Shown one piece after another: positions 31,131-43,261 of a DNA stretch of 64,000 nt. The notes under the pieces are model-generated. The model saw only the letters and a list, made by a program, of their open reading frames with translations. It had not been told where the DNA came from and ran no database searches. Source of the DNA: Prorocentrum cordatum (lineage: Eukaryota > Sar > Dinophyceae > Prorocentrales > Prorocentraceae); the NCBI GenBank assembly GCA_963575745.1, contig CAUYUJ010014590.1, forward strand, positions 161,001 through 225,000, written 5' to 3'. A program made the translations under genes and the position numbers. How positions within the stretch are numbered: the stretch's first letter is position 1; each line of letters starts with the position of its first letter.

Positions 31131-33104
31131 GAAGGGATTTCTTTTCGACGGAATTTTCGACACTTTTCGACCCCCCGTATTTGTCCGATCTCCGTGACGA
31201 CGACGATTCAAAGTAGGTTGGCGTATACTTCAGTTTGGGTTGGGCTGACCTCGCGTCGAAGGGCCCCTCGCACACAAGGACTGGGTCGGTGGATTTGCTA
31301 CAGGGGGATGGACGTTACATGCTCCAACATCTTCATGTTCTGAGCATGTCTCGGGCGAACCGCCTATTTTGGGGAACCTTTCATGGCATGAACTGGAAGC
31401 GAGTGAAAGCGAAGGGCTATGCAAGAACGATCAGCAGCATTAGCACTCAACTCGCCGTCGCCGCTGATCCAGACCTCCGACTTGGTGTTTGCTTTTGCAA
31501 AAACGTGGACCGCAGAGGTCTGGACCCTCTTCCTGGGACCCGTTTTTCACCGCCATGGATTCTGACTGCCTTAGGGCTTGGTGAGAGAGCCCCAGAGGGC
31601 GTCGTGATGTTACACGACGCGAGGAGGTGGCTTTCGGGCCATCCCTCGGGTCCGCTAGCAGCCGTTCGGGACTATCCGGACACCCCCCGAAGCGCTATAG
31701 GCGAGGTGCAGCGTGTGGGAAAAGCATCCCAGAACCAACGAACGCCTTCCGTCGCGCTTCCCTGAGATGCGACGTTGCAAAGCAATTGCAGCATCGCGCG
31801 TAATTGCGATCAGAGCACTATACCCCATATTTGTGCCGCATTTTTCGAGTCGGATCCATCTGCGATTTCCTGACCGCAGACGCCAGGCGAAAACGCTCGT
31901 TGTGAAGTCTGCCACGCCCGCACCTCAGAGTCGTTTGCTGGATCGGGCGTTGCGCAACGCGGTGCGGTACATGGGGGGGGTGAAGAAGGGTGCGCCTCTT
32001 GTATCCGAAGGTGCTGCTGAGGGGCCCCCTGGGGCCCACACGGGGCACGAAGGGTGCGCGCCTCTCCCTCCCCCCACCCCCATCAGCGCCCGAGTGGGGG
32101 CCCTCGTTGGAGGTCTGTAGGACTCCTGCCCAGCGGCGCTCCCCGCGCAGCCGGCCTCGGGGCGCCACGGCACGGGCCGACAGCGCCCCGCGCGGCCTGG
32201 GCGTTGCGCAATGGGCGGGCGACCTACCTACGGGGGGGGGGAGAGAGGTGCCTGAGACCTTGGCTTCCACATTGTCTCAACGGGCCGTTGCGCCAGGTTC
32301 CTGGCCCGTGGACCCTCCCATCGATCGATCCGGCTCGAAACTTGATGCAGAAGGATGGGTGTCCAGGGCTGCAGTCGTGATGTCTTTCGATGCCTTTGTT
32401 TGTTTGCAAAGTCGGACCGCAGGGGTCCCCTTTACGTGCACCTTCGGGGCCCGCAATGGGGCCGCCGAGGGTTCAAAAGTGCACTACAGGTGCACGTTGT
32501 TTCGCTCCCCCGCTGATCGCCCATTAGGATGCAGCGCCTGGGAGTTGGAGTTCAGAATCGGCGCTGGTACATCCCTGGTCGGAAACGGGCCTAATCTGCA
32601 CTGATGCCGCTTGACACCGCCCTCCCGCTCAACCCAGCTTGATCCCGCTCAGTCCGCCGTCATACCACTGTGGGAACAGCCTAACTTAGTCGTACCTGGC
32701 TGCCAAGTCTGGCTCAGGGGCCTTTAGCTCGACTAGACCTAAGAGAATGACCTTTCGCCAGAGTGACCTTTCGGGCGGGCCCATTGGGGCCCCCTGCGCC
32801 CTTGTGTTTGGTCCCCCCCCGCGGCCACCAGATACCTGCGCACCAGGGGCCCCCCTGACCCGGGGCCACTCTTGCGTGCAGCTGAAGACCTCCCAGGACT
32901 TGCCCCCTAAACCAAGCAACGCACACCGGGCGCCGCGCCTCCCGGGGCGGCCGCGCCCCCCGCGGCGGCCCCCCCGATGCTCGCCGCCCTCCTCGGCGCG
33001 CCGGGGCCGCCCGCGCCGGCGGCCCCCGCGCTGCGCCCTGGGCGCGGCAGCCCGCTGGGGCGGCCCCCGCTGGCGTCGGGCCTTCGCCGTCGCAAGTCGC
33101 CTTC
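31131..33104. other. No confident gene
   Basis: Unique-looking, moderately GC-rich sequence with no recognised domain. A minus-strand frame near 31.7 kb contains GCFSHTLHLAY, faintly like hAT transposases, but too little to call. 32920-33090 is very GC-rich and open on both strands. Confidence 0.4.
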
Positions 33105-33114
33105 GTCCTAGTCA

Positions 33115-33163
<49 letters not shown>

Positions 33164-33320
33164 GCTCGTCGCCGTCGTGTTCGTTTTCGTCGTCGTCGTC
33201 GTGTTCGTCGTCGTCATCGTCGTCGTTGTCGCCGCCCTCGTCGTCGGCGCTCTCGTCGTCGTCGGCCTCGTCGTCGTCGTCATCGTCTTCGTCCTCGCCG
33301 TCGTCGTCGCGGTCTCCGCC
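33105..33320. repeat. (GTC)n microsatellite
   Basis: Pure TCG/CGT repeats at 33112-33163, then imperfect to 33320. Confidence 0.95.
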
Positions 33321-33539
33321 CGGGCGTCGGTCGCCCATCGTTGGCTGCTCACTGGTCCTGCGTCGGCCGTCGGTCGTCGGCCAGGGCATGTTTCCTTGCA
33401 TGGCACTTCACCCCCCTGCCGCCGTTTTTTCAAGCAGCTCTGGGCCGGAAAGGCGCACAAGCGAGTCCCAGCTTGCGTGAAGTTCACTTTTTTCCGGGTC
33501 CTGCCGTGTCCCCCTCTCCACGCAAGTAACCTTGTCAGG

Positions 33540-33900
33540 GTCTGCAGAAGATTGCCTCTCGTCTGTGGTCTGTCGGCGCCGACAGCGTCGTCCCAACCCT
33601 CGTCGTCGCGGTCTTCGTCGTCCTTCGCCCGACAGATGAGGAAACGGTTCCGATGCCGTTGCCATTGTAGGGCTCCTGGGAGGCCCTCGCCACCACGCCT
33701 GGATGCGCCTTGAAATGTGGTCACAACGCACCCTGGGGGAGGTCAGGGGAGTAGTGGTATCGGTACATTTTGAGTTCCCCAGCCTGTTGGTCAGTCGTCC
33801 GTCGGTCGTCGGTCATCTGTCGTCCATCGGCGCCCATAGCGTCGTCTCAGCCCTCGTCGATTGTATGTCTTGCTGCCCCGCCTCTCGCTTCTTCCTCCGT
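33540..33900. repeat. R1 copy B inside a diverged 250-bp tandem pair
   Basis: CATCGGCGCCCATAGCGTCG (33820 region) echoes GTCGGCGCCGACAGCGTCG (33567 region) about 250 bp upstream. R1 (GGAGGCCCTCGCCACCACG to GGAGGTCAGGGGAGTAGTGG) lies at 33672-33780 between them. Confidence 0.6.
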
Positions 33901-34247
33901 TTCCTCCACTTCCCTCTTCGTCTTCCTGGACAGACACCTGCGCCAACGTAAACGGACGGGGTTTGATATGTCTCTTGTTGCGCCTCTGGTTGTCCACCAC
34001 GGCCGTGTACAGCAGTTTGAGGGTGCAGTCCTATCTTAACTTACTTGGCTATGCTCTCAGGATTGACTCACGGTGGTGCGATGTAGTGGTGATGACCTCT
34101 CCGCCTCCTCCCCCACTCCCCCCCGAAAAGACTAGTCGTCGCGGTTGTTGCCGTCGCCGTCAAATGGCGGAAGACGGCAGAGGAATGAGGAGGAGAGAAC
34201 CGTGTTTGTACATAGCGTTGCGACTGGGTGTGAAGGGTGCGTTTTTC

Positions 34248-34375
34248 AGCAGTTGGGCGTGGCAGTGAGCGTAGCGGACACGACTTGGTCAGGGCCGCCC
34301 AGCGTGCGTCGGTCGACGCCGTATGGCTCAAGTGGTTCGCGCCGTTTTGTGAAACAAACGCCTGCCATTTTCCCA
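34248..34375 (+). repeat. LTR-like direct repeat, 5' copy
   Basis: Aligns to 41232-41365 at roughly 75-80 percent over the last 110 bp (CGTAGCGGACACGACTTGGT versus CGTAGCGGACGCGAGTTGGT). Ends CCCA, consistent with an LTR ending in CA. Confidence 0.6.
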
Positions 34376-34392
34376 TGGTAGCGTAGCTCGCG
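34376..34392 (+). promoter_or_regulatory. Putative tRNA primer-binding site
   Basis: TGGTAGCGTAG begins at the first base after the LTR end and matches the complement of the eukaryotic initiator tRNA-Met 3' end (TGGTAGCAGAG) at 9 of 11 positions. Confidence 0.5.
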
Positions 34393-34419
34393 ATTCGCCC
34401 CACGGGTTCCAGAACAGGG

Positions 34420-34767
34420 ATGGCGGCGGCGGCAACTGCAGCTGCCCCCATGGAAGCCTGGTACAAGCTGGGCACGATTCGGGGTCGAGGAGCTGTGAGC
34501 AAGTTACGAGAAAGGGGACATCAGGTACGCCAGCACGGCGCCCAGACCAATCACGAAGGCATGCGGCATTCTTGGGACGCCGTGCCACAAACCATGAGCG
34601 CGGGCAACGGCGAAGCATTCACACGGTTGCACATACGTTACGAATTGGTTGGATGTTCGCTTGACCACAGCCATCAATTGCAATGTGCATTGCGCAGACT
34701 TGAAGAATGTGAGGCAATATATCCAACATCAAACGCACATGTCAGAGCAAGTTCTCGAGATCGGTAA
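34420..34767 (+). pseudogene. Possible gag start of the copia element
   Basis: ATG 34420 lies 45 bp beyond the LTR end and opens 115 codons: MAAAATAAAPMEAWYK, then a charged region. Position, not sequence similarity, suggests gag. Short frames at 34649-34843 and 34928-35119 in other phases (for example LKNVRQYIQHQTHMSEQ and LPKQLDAELEHMDGALIDVD) look like coding debris continuing it. Confidence 0.35.
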
Positions 34768-35119
34768 GGACATGCAGTCCACAGGTAGCGGCAGAGTTGG
34801 CGGAGGTGCAAACAAGCCCGTGGGTGCATACACAGCTTTTTAAGTATTAAATGCATTTTGCAGTGACAGTGCCTTAGACAGAGAATGGAGCAAACAAATT
34901 GTTGAATGCACTCTCCCAAGCAAAGCGGTGTCGAATGGAGGAAAAAAACTGTTGACTGTCCTACCCAAGCAATTGGACGCCGAGCTCGAACATATGGATG
35001 GGGCACTCATTGATGTTGACGAAGGCGATGTGATAACTATCGTGAGCAGAGGGTTGACACTAAACGATTGCACCGAGGCGTCGGGATCAAACCAAACGGC
35101 ATACGATCACAATGGCTAA

Positions 35120-38100
35120 TCTGAGTTGGACGATGACGAGTATTTCGGGGTGGACGAGGATCTTCTTGGTATTTTCCAAACAACAAGCTGAGGGAACAGA
35201 GCCCTGAGGGAAGCTTGCTGGCTTACATGTAGGAGATGTGCCGACGGTGTATCGGGGATCTATTCGTGGAACTCGACGTGGGCCGTTGTGCACGGAATCA
35301 ACTTGGCCCTGGCGCCCGAGATGCCAAAGACAAGGCATGATATGGTTCAGTATCTTCAATTGTGGAGTGCGTGATTCGGGGCGCTGGAGAAGCATGGGTC
35401 TACCCGTGCGTTACCGATGCCAAGTGCAGCCTGGCGTATCATGGTTGCCTGCGCATGTGGTTGGGCTTATGGCTGGCAGCAATCTGGTCGTTGAGTCCGA
35501 GGGTCTTTGAACAATGCCGCGTGCTAGCAGCTCTTCGATAAGTGCGCAGATTCGGCGAGGAAGTGGGCTATGCTCAGACGCGAAGAACCCCGATGTTATG
35601 GACACTGGCTTAGTTAGTGATGACGACCGCGGGGGATGGGGGGCAGATTGCGTCGGCGCGGATTTCTGCGGCGACGCAGGGCGCGAGGTAGGACATTGGC
35701 GTCCCAGACTGTAGAGAATGCGACCAAGAGAGGCGGCGCGAACGATGTTAGCGAAAGGGCCAGGGCAAAGGATCGATTTACCATAGATTTGACGGGGCCG
35801 GCGCGCGGCCGCGGGCTGCCCAGGCAAAGGCGGCGAGAACGGATGACGGAGTGGATTCATGGACTACCGAGGGGCGCAGGCGGGAGGATGCGAAGGCAAG
35901 CCCCGAGCTGGGAGGGTGGAGGCGATGGAGGATGAGCGCCAGTTAGCGAGAGGTGGCCCTACGCGTGCGGCGAAGAGGCCGAGTTGCATCCCGCTACCCC
36001 TTGCACGCGCTCATGGGGTTGCTCCGTGTCACGGGTGCCCGCGACGCCGTTGGGCACCCGGGGGCAGGAATTCATTTCCCGGCCCAATCTTCGGAGGTTG
36101 CCGAGAACGACAAACGCTGCCGCGCAGCGATTGGGCCCGTCGTCGGGGGCCATGGGCGACGGGCCGTTGCGTTAGAAAGCGGAAGGACCCAGGGTGACCA
36201 TGCCCCATCCAAGCCGTCGGTCAGCCTGCAAGATGGCCCAGCCGGGCAATCGCGCGGTTTCTCATCGAGACAGCGACGGGCAATCTTGCAGTAATTGCGC
36301 GCGCGGCAACAGGGCCAAGGGCGACGACCTACTTGGAGAAAGGTTCCTTCCACTTCGCCGCCCGGGGCCCGAAATGTGCCGCGAATTGAGCGGGGGCGAG
36401 GGGGGCGGGCTAAGTTTGCGCGGAGAGGTGCGAAGTTTTTCCCGGGGTCGGGATTTCTCGTGGCGGATGTGTTTTATTGGGGCCGGCTGAGCCCGCGGGC
36501 CCCCGGCGCACCCCAGTCGCCATTCGCGCGGAGGTCGACCGAGAGGGCGGGGTTCTGAAGTGCCCGGGGGAAACGCGCGCGACTCGAGGCCGAGCAATGA
36601 GGAAGTCGAGTGGCGCAACAAAATTCAGCTACCAGATCGGAGTTGGCGCCCCTATTGCAGTGGAGGGGGGGCAAGGGCGAGCGCGCGCAAACGAGGGGCG
36701 GGCACGCGAGGCAAGGAGATGCCGCGATCTCAATCGACCGTTTGTGGCTGAGTTCGTAGGAAACGAGATGGTGGAGAGGAAGGACAAGGACATCCCGCTG
36801 TTGTCGTGCGTTGCCAGGGTGGCAAGTTAGGTCGGTGCCGCGGCCTATTTCAGAAGGGAGTCTGCCGCTGTTTGACCGAGATAGTTCGGGGCGTGAGATC
36901 GCCCGCCGGCCTCTGGATAATTGCCTTCGGTCGCGATGCTGATCAATCCGCCGCGGCGCTCGAGGAGGGCGTTGAGCCTAGACTTGGGCGTGGAGGTTCG
37001 CTTCGTCGGACGCGCTCAAGCATGCGGCGGAATCGGGCGGGCGGCAGCGGCCGCAGCAAGGCCAAACCTGGGCGTTAAAGCGTTTTGGCTTTGCGACAAG
37101 TGCAAAGCTGAATTCGGGGGAGAGGGGGGCGCTGGATAGCACCTTGGTCGGTTGCTCGCGCATCTCCCCGCGCCGAAAAGTTCGCCGCTGACGCCGGCGG
37201 AGAAAGCGCGTGCGGGGGATGCCGAGAACGCGCGTATTCAAAGGGGCGCGACGCGAGTATTGAGGCTGCGTTTCTCAAGATTCCCGTTGGAAAGGGGAGC
37301 CAGCGAGCTCGACGCGCGAAGGGGAGGGGCTTCCCCGGGGGTGCGCAATGCAAGCCAGCGGTAAGTCATCGGCGCTCGGGGTGGGGCCAGCAAATCTGGC
37401 GAAGTCAAGCATGGGTGAGGCAAGGGGGCAGGTGGAATCTATAGAATGTTTTACATGGGAGGTTTACATCGGCAACCCAATCTCAACTCGCTTGTCATGG
37501 GTGCGTAAGCCATGATGACGTTGCCCATGGCGGTGTTCAGCCGCGACTCGACCTTTGTCGCCGGGCCTCTAGTGGCTCGGGGTAATTCCGTCGCGAGGAG
37601 CGGATGGCAGTGGGGCCGTCGCCCGGGCGCCGCGGTTGCAAAGCCGCCGTGGGGGGCGATGCCGAGCATGGGCCGCGTGGCCCAGCATGTCGCGGCAGGG
37701 CGCCCTAGTGGCTTCAAGGGCCAGGCGACCCGTGCATTCGTCGCACGTTAGCCGCGGCCCATTTGAGGGCGGCTCCCCGCTGCCCCAGCCGAGACAAGAT
37801 TGCGGGGAATCATGGAGAGACGAGTGGGCGTTTAAAGGTTGGGGGTTTTAAGATAGGTCTACCAAAATGCACGCGCCTAGAGACATTTGGGGCGCGACCC
37901 CCCTGAACGACCCAGGAAGGAGAAACGAACGCATGGGGGCTATCAGTGCGCTGGGGAGGTTGATGACATGACCGAGGATCGGAAAGACGAATCTGAGGGA
38001 AGGCCACGAGGGCCTTGGATGGGGGGCCGAGTTCCGCGCCATCTCTGGGGGCGGTGGCGACGCGCGACCAGCCGGCGCCGCGCCCCTGAGGTCAGCGGCG

Positions 38101-39890
38101 TCAAAGAGGCAGGCGGAGGGTCCCGGGAGGATGGTAGGGCCAGAGAAGTCTAAGTTAGAGAAGGAGAGGATGAGGATAAGGCGGTGCTGCGCGAGGGTCA
38201 CGAGGTCGAGGCTATCAGGGGGCCGGACGGCGAGAATCTGATGCAAATGAACCCGAGTATGCCGACGGTGAACCAGATGAGATGATCGCGGGTGAAATTT
38301 TTACCGTCTGAGACATGATGGGTTTGGGCTGCGGTGTCGTGCGTGGGCTCTGCTGCGACATTGCGGTTGTCGCCAAACAGGTCATTTAAATTTGAGTGGC
38401 AGTGTGGTGATGCGGCGGGGGCCAGCGCGCCGTGCGATCGCATGTTTCCGAGGTTTCCTGACCTGCCGTTTTGCTGGCACGGCGGAGAATATGAGTCTCG
38501 TGCTAGGCCTGGTCATGGATTCATCGCTAGCGATGAACGCGGGGGCCCTTGGGCTTTTATCGGCGAGGCAATGGGCGGGGGCCGTGGGGGGGCGCAGATG
38601 ATTTTCAACGGCAAATCAGTCTTCTTACTGTTAACAGCAAGTCTAATATGTGCAGCCTTCAGCGGACCTCATGCATTAGATTTTGAGAGGCCCGGGGCTG
38701 GAACATGCGCGGGAGATTTCAAGCCGCGGGGTTCGACGCCTCGAGCTCGCGTTGGATGTGAGTGAGTTTCAGAAACTCCGGGTACTAGTTTCACTTCTAA
38801 CACACTTTCGGTCGCCTCTGGCTAGGCCGCGCTGCCAGCGCAAAGAATGTTGACGGGCGGAGGCGCGCAGGCATGCGATGGCGGTTGGTGCTGATCTGAC
38901 TCGAAGCGGAGGCGAGCGGCGAGGACCTGTTCGCGACGAGACCGCGAGGTCCATGTCCGGCCGCCCCGCGTCGGGAGGGCCCTCAGCGCGAAGCGTCGAG
39001 GCCGGCGTCGACGCATCGAATTAAACGGGCGAGGGGGGGGGGGGCGGGGCAAGGGGGCCCGAGGTGCATCGGGGCCGATTCTATAGAGATTTATGTGGGG
39101 GCGTAGTTGATCGGATCGCGGCCGAAGACCCGCCTTGACGCTCATTCAGAAGCTTTGGCCCCGAGGTCGACAGGGGTGAACCCAGCGAAGACGCGGGCAA
39201 TAATGAGACAGGGGAAGAACGGAATGAGCGCCGAGACTGGCTTGCGCGAGCCTGGACTGGAGGAGATCGCGTCGCCTCTCGCCTCGTGATTTGAGGGGAT
39301 TCAGGGCCGGCGTGTTTCGCGTGCCTGCGCAGCGTTCCTCGACGAAGTGGGTGTTTGCGATATTTGATGGCAGGGGCGGGCGGGGGGATTTTTGAGGAGG
39401 GGCATGCGGCGTCGCCTGCAGATTCGCCCGCCGAGTTGCCCAGGGCGGTCAGCCTCGCCAATTGACGCGCGAAGTGCGCCGACAATTGGGGCGGTTGAAA
39501 GCACCGGGGGCGCGCGAGGCACGCGGGCGCGCTGCTGAGGCGCAGCTGGAGAGCGAGCTCGACCCAGTCGTGCTAGAGGCTCGGGAAGAGGAGATGAGCA
39601 ATATAGGACGCGCGAGGTCTACGACGCTGTAAAGGAGAGGGGGGGAGGTTTGGGCTTGTAAGTCTTTCTGGCTTGAGGTTGCACGTCGCGTCGAATGCAG
39701 TCCCGGGGGGGGGGGGGGGAAAGCGCGCGCGCGCAGAATTGCCAGCGCCCTTCCATCGGAAACGCACTTGACGCCCTCAATCGCAGATGCCGATCGGGAT
39801 CGGGCGTTGCCGAGAGGGCGCGAGGAGGGGCCCGAGTTGGGGCGAATGCTCAGCGGGCATACTTCTACGCCGGGGCCGAAGGAAGATCGT
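35120..39890. other. Interior of the copia element, no intact gene
   Basis: Many short open frames on both strands, rich in Arg and Gly; none recognised. No His/Cys integrase motif or protease DTG motif found by eye. Could contain separate insertions. Confidence 0.4.
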
Positions 39891-39899
39891 GAATCGGGC

Positions 39900-40755
39900 A
39901 CGTGTGTAAGATGGTAACAGGCGGCGTCCTGAAACACGAGACACCGCCAGCGCAAGGTAAGATTGTTGCGTGGATTTTGCGCGTGGCACTGGTTTTGACA
40001 GCGGGGCATCGGCGCCATGTGTGTTTAAACGTAGAACACGACGGCTCTGGTGAACGGAGCGTGGGGATGGTATTGCCGCATTTGGTAATGATGTTTGTCT
40101 CGACTGGTTCGATGGCGAAGTCCGAAGGGGGGCTGCGTTAAAAATCCGAGGTTGGCTCGGGCGTGGGCCCGCAGATTCGGAGTCGATCGGCATCCTCAAA
40201 CGAGTTGTGGAAGCATGCCGGGAGTGGCCACGCGTGGCGAGGCGGCTCACGCGGAAGCGTCGATTTTCTTCACGGAATGGGCCTGGCGCAGAAGAAGTTG
40301 ATAATGACACGCCGGGTGAAAAGCCGTTTTGCGAGGGAGGGGGGCAGGCGTTCTTCCCAATCCACACATGAATATGCGCCGAGCCTTAGTTGCAAGGACA
40401 AATTATCTTGCACAGGACAGGTCGGATATGCAGTTGGTAAGTCGAGGAACAGTTGCGTGGGGGGTCATCGTACCGTCGTAGTAGTTGCGTATGTAGGATT
40501 GGACACTTACTGAAAGATGAAAAGGTGCACGTCTGGTGTTTGTCGCAGGCGTTTCTCAAGGATGTCGGGATCGATTGCGGCATGCCGTTCAAGAGCGATT
40601 CGAGCGCAGCCATTGCCATTGCGAGCAGGCGCGGGGTAGGAAAGGTCAGGCACATCGAAGTCTACCAAGTTTGTTTACAAGAAGGTCTACGCCGACGGGA
40701 CATCACAGTTATCAGCGTTAAGGGCCCATGGAGGTCAGGCAGATGCTCCAACTAG
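39900..40755 (+). pseudogene. Copia pol remnant: RT end and RNase H
   Basis: Copia reverse transcriptase and RNase H copy element RNA into DNA. Pieces in order and across frames: KIRGWLGRGPADSESIGILK (40140-40200), DNDTPGEKP (about 40306), RALVARTNYLAQDRSDMQL (40380-40436), then an intact 100-codon frame to TAG 40753 with DVGIDCGMPFKSDSSAAIAI, ASRRGVGKVRHIEVYQVCLQ and VISVKG. SDSSAA and RHIEV are standard copia RNase H landmarks. At least three frameshifts separate the pieces. The tail normally ending ENPAD.LTK is replaced by a different C-terminus. Confidence 0.75.
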
Positions 40756-41231
40756 TCTGTGAGCAGAGAAAGCATGTCCTTGCGTAGACGAGTGAACAAC
40801 CAACACCTTGATAGCGGAAGGCTCGAAATGACCCGCCACGGAGTGTTAGTTTGTACCATATCCAGGTCATCGTCGCGTGCTGCGCTGTTGGAGAACTGAG
40901 GTCCAGGTCAGGTGAGAGCCAGGTGCTTGTGTGTACGCGTTTAAGTCCTATACCACCGAATTTGTTAACATGTGGCATGGCCCGTTGCTCTGCGACATGT
41001 AAAATTCGCGCAACGCGTTTCGGGAAACCCCTGCACGTTGATGCCCCAATATTAGTCTCATTTTGCTTGCGCTAGCTATGTTGTCCGTGTTTTCTTATGC
41101 GTGTATGTATGTTGGCATTGTTGCTTTCCTTGCTGGCTTGGTAACTCGGCCACTGACCGCTCAGGACTATTTTAGAGCATCCTCTCAACCCGTCCGCTTG
41201 TTGTCCCCCCCCCCCCCCGTCGCTTCAGTCG
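40756..41231. other. Copia 3' region, no gene
   Basis: Noncoding between RNase H and the right LTR-like repeat. C15 at 41205-41219. Confidence 0.45.
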
Positions 41232-41365
41232 GCCACAATTGGCCGAGGGCAGGAAACGTAGCGGACGCGAGTTGGTTAGGATCGCTCGGCGTGCGTCGAC
41301 CGACGCCGCGTGGTTCATGTGTTATAGCAGTTGCGTGAACAAAACAAGCGCTTGCCTGGTCACCA
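41232..41365 (+). repeat. LTR-like direct repeat, 3' copy
   Basis: See the 5' copy. Ends GGTCACCA at 41365, the same relative end as CCCA at 34375. Confidence 0.6.
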
Positions 41366-41530
41366 GGAGGTGGAGGGGGAGGAGGAGGAGGAGGAGAGGA
41401 GGAAGAGGAGGAGGAAGAGGAAACTGAAGAGGAAGAGGATACTCAGCAGGCAGGATGATGAGGAGGAACAGGAAGAGGATACTCAGCAGGCAACCGCAAC
41501 AAGGTTTTCAGCGCGGGGAAATGAAAAGAG
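41366..41530. repeat. Purine (GAG)n tract with a duplicated 30-bp word
   Basis: GAGGAGGAAGAGG tract. GAAGAGGATACTCAGCAGGC occurs at 41433 and 41472. Confidence 0.85.
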
Positions 41531-42240
41531 GGTGGAAGAGGGGGAGCGCCATGGGAGAGTTTGGGCGTGGGGGGTGGTATCCTCCGAAAGGGAGAATCGC
41601 TCTCGTCGACGTTTCCTGCGGCGGCGACGCCGACGAATGACGACGGCGGCCACGACGTTTCCGATGGCGACCGCGCCGATGAGGAAGACGACGCAGACAA
41701 CGACCTCGCAACGCCGACGGCAGTTTATGCAAGTTTGACGACGAAACTCGGCGGCGGCGGCGACGACGACGACCACGCCTTTGGCGGACCACGGCGGCGA
41801 GTCGGCGACGACGACCGACGGGGACCGGCGGTGGGGACGGTCGGCGACGAGCGGCGGAGGCGGCGATGAAGCCGACGGCGCCAAGCGGCGCCCAGCACGG
41901 GGCGTCGACGATTGGCGCGGAGGCTACGGCTTCCGCGTGCCGCGGGGGCGCCGGTTGCGGCCGCAGTTGCTGGGCGCACGGCCTGGCCAGGGGCTGCCGC
42001 TCGAGGCACAGGCCCGCAGCGCGAGGGGGAAGGGCGAGAGGCGCGGACGTCGAAGGCCGACGGCGGCGCGCCGACGCCGACGCCGATGCCGACGACGCCG
42101 AGGCCGACGGCGACGGCGGCCTCGCCGCGGCGGCGCGACGGCCCGACGGCAGGGGCGCGGCGGCGGCGCGGCGGCGGAGGCCCGACGCCGACGCTGGCGG
42201 CGACGGCGGGGGTCCCTTCCAGCGCCCACTCACCGCCGAG
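41531..42240. other. No confident gene; CGACGG-rich sequence
   Basis: Degenerate CGACGGCGG trinucleotide-like composition keeps all six frames open. Not called as coding. Confidence 0.5.
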
Positions 42241-42247
42241 ACCGAAA

Positions 42248-42345
42248 GATTGCAACAAAAAGGATTGCAAAAAGGGTTGCAAAAAAAACGAAGGGTTTTT
42301 TTTGCAATCCTTTTTTTGCAATCGTTTTTTTTGCAATCCGTGTTT
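42248..42345. repeat. Large inverted repeat of TTGCAA units
   Basis: Plus strand: AAAGGATTGCAAAAAGGGTTGC and similar units, then TTTTTTTTGCAATCC units in inverse orientation around an AAGGG centre. Three units per arm. Confidence 0.85.
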
Positions 42346-42427
42346 CTCACCACCCACCAAACCACCCCAACCCAACCCGAAGGCTCAACTTGACCCTCGA
42401 CTTCCAGTGGTGGGGGGGGTCGGGAAA

Positions 42428-42477
42428 CATCGAAAGAACACATGTGGAACCCGGGTTCCACATGTGTTTCTTCGATG
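42428..42477. repeat. 50-bp near-perfect palindrome
   Basis: Two 25-bp arms, CATCGAA...GGAACCC, with one symmetric mismatch region. The inner 30 bp, centred on ACCCGGGT, is perfect. ACCCGGGTTCCACA recurs at about 42507. Confidence 0.9.
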
Positions 42478-43261
42478 TTGGGTTGGGTTCCACACGTGTG
42501 TAACCCGGGTTCCACACCCCCCCCAACCCAAAATTCGGGTCTTCGGGTTGGGTTGGGGTGGCCTGGTAGGTAGTCAGTTTCCCAGCGCGCGGTCGCCGAA
42601 AGCAATTGTGTGGGGACGTCCGTTGGGAAGCGGTTTCCAGACGGTTCCAGGGGCCCCGGGGCCCTCTTGGAGGCTTCCGGGAACCTCCGCCCTGGCTTTC
42701 TCGTGCGCTGGCAGAGGCCTGAATGCAATTGTCGTTCAGGGAAGCAAGTTCTGACACTGAGGGGTTCGAGATTGCACTGATGGGATCCGTGCTTTTGCAT
42801 TTCCAAGTTTTCGCCCAGTGCCCACCCGTGTTTGCCCGTGCACACCACGTGCGGTGATCAGCGCTTGTACCGCGTAGCTTAGCTTATACGGCATAGCTCC
42901 TAGCAGCACGTATATCGGTGCGTGTGGCCTGCAATACAGAGAGCACCCAATATGTCACCACGTGCAGTCAACCCGCATGTTAAAGATGAGCAGCTTTCCA
43001 AGGCTGGCCTTGTATCGTTCCCTTTCGGGTCATCCTTAGCGAGCTTTTGCTGGTCAATATTTTTTTGATCAGCATTCGCATGGACCCCCAAGGCCGTTTC
43101 ATCCTTACAGTGCGCAATTCGTTTATGGGTTGGTTGTAGCTTACACATTGTATTTTGCGCATTCCATGTACTGCGTGACGTAGATCGCATCTCATACCTA
43201 TACGACCACCCTTCGGATGATACAGAGCTTGTGTGTGTGGGGGAGAGGGGGGGAACCAACA
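42478..43261. other. No gene recognised
   Basis: Contains GGGTTGGGTT words at 42478-42560 and a short R6-like word at 42650-42680. 42900-43230 is unrecognised. Confidence 0.45.

Larger units (their letters stand above)
34248..41365 (+). mobile_element. Degenerate Ty1/copia LTR retrotransposon
   Basis: Inferred from three independent signs: LTR-like terminal direct repeats, a primer-binding-site-like sequence abutting the left one, and copia RT/RNase H fragments ending about 480 bp before the right one. The span of 7.1 kb is normal for copia. The interior between 35.1 and 39.9 kb is open in short pieces, but I recognise no protease or integrase there, so it is heavily decayed or contains other insertions. 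Confidence 0.55.

Noticed and set aside
29601-31343. ORFs over 500 codons on both strands
   Set aside because: Driven wholly by GAT and GGA repeats; ends read into unrelated sequence.
31655-31915. hAT-transposase-like GCFSHTLHLAY on the minus strand
   Set aside because: Single short motif, no dimerisation domain or second motif nearby.
34318-34333. SL-like string CCGTATGGCTCAAG
   Set aside because: It lies inside the LTR-like repeat whose other copy reads CCGCGTGGTTCATG, so the likeness to the spliced leader is chance.
36000-39890. Search for copia integrase and protease motifs
   Set aside because: No HHCC or DTG motif found by eye in any frame, so those domains are not annotated.
41508-42848. 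Minus-strand ORF of 446 codons
   Set aside because: Runs through CGACGG low complexity and the palindromes; no recognisable domain.
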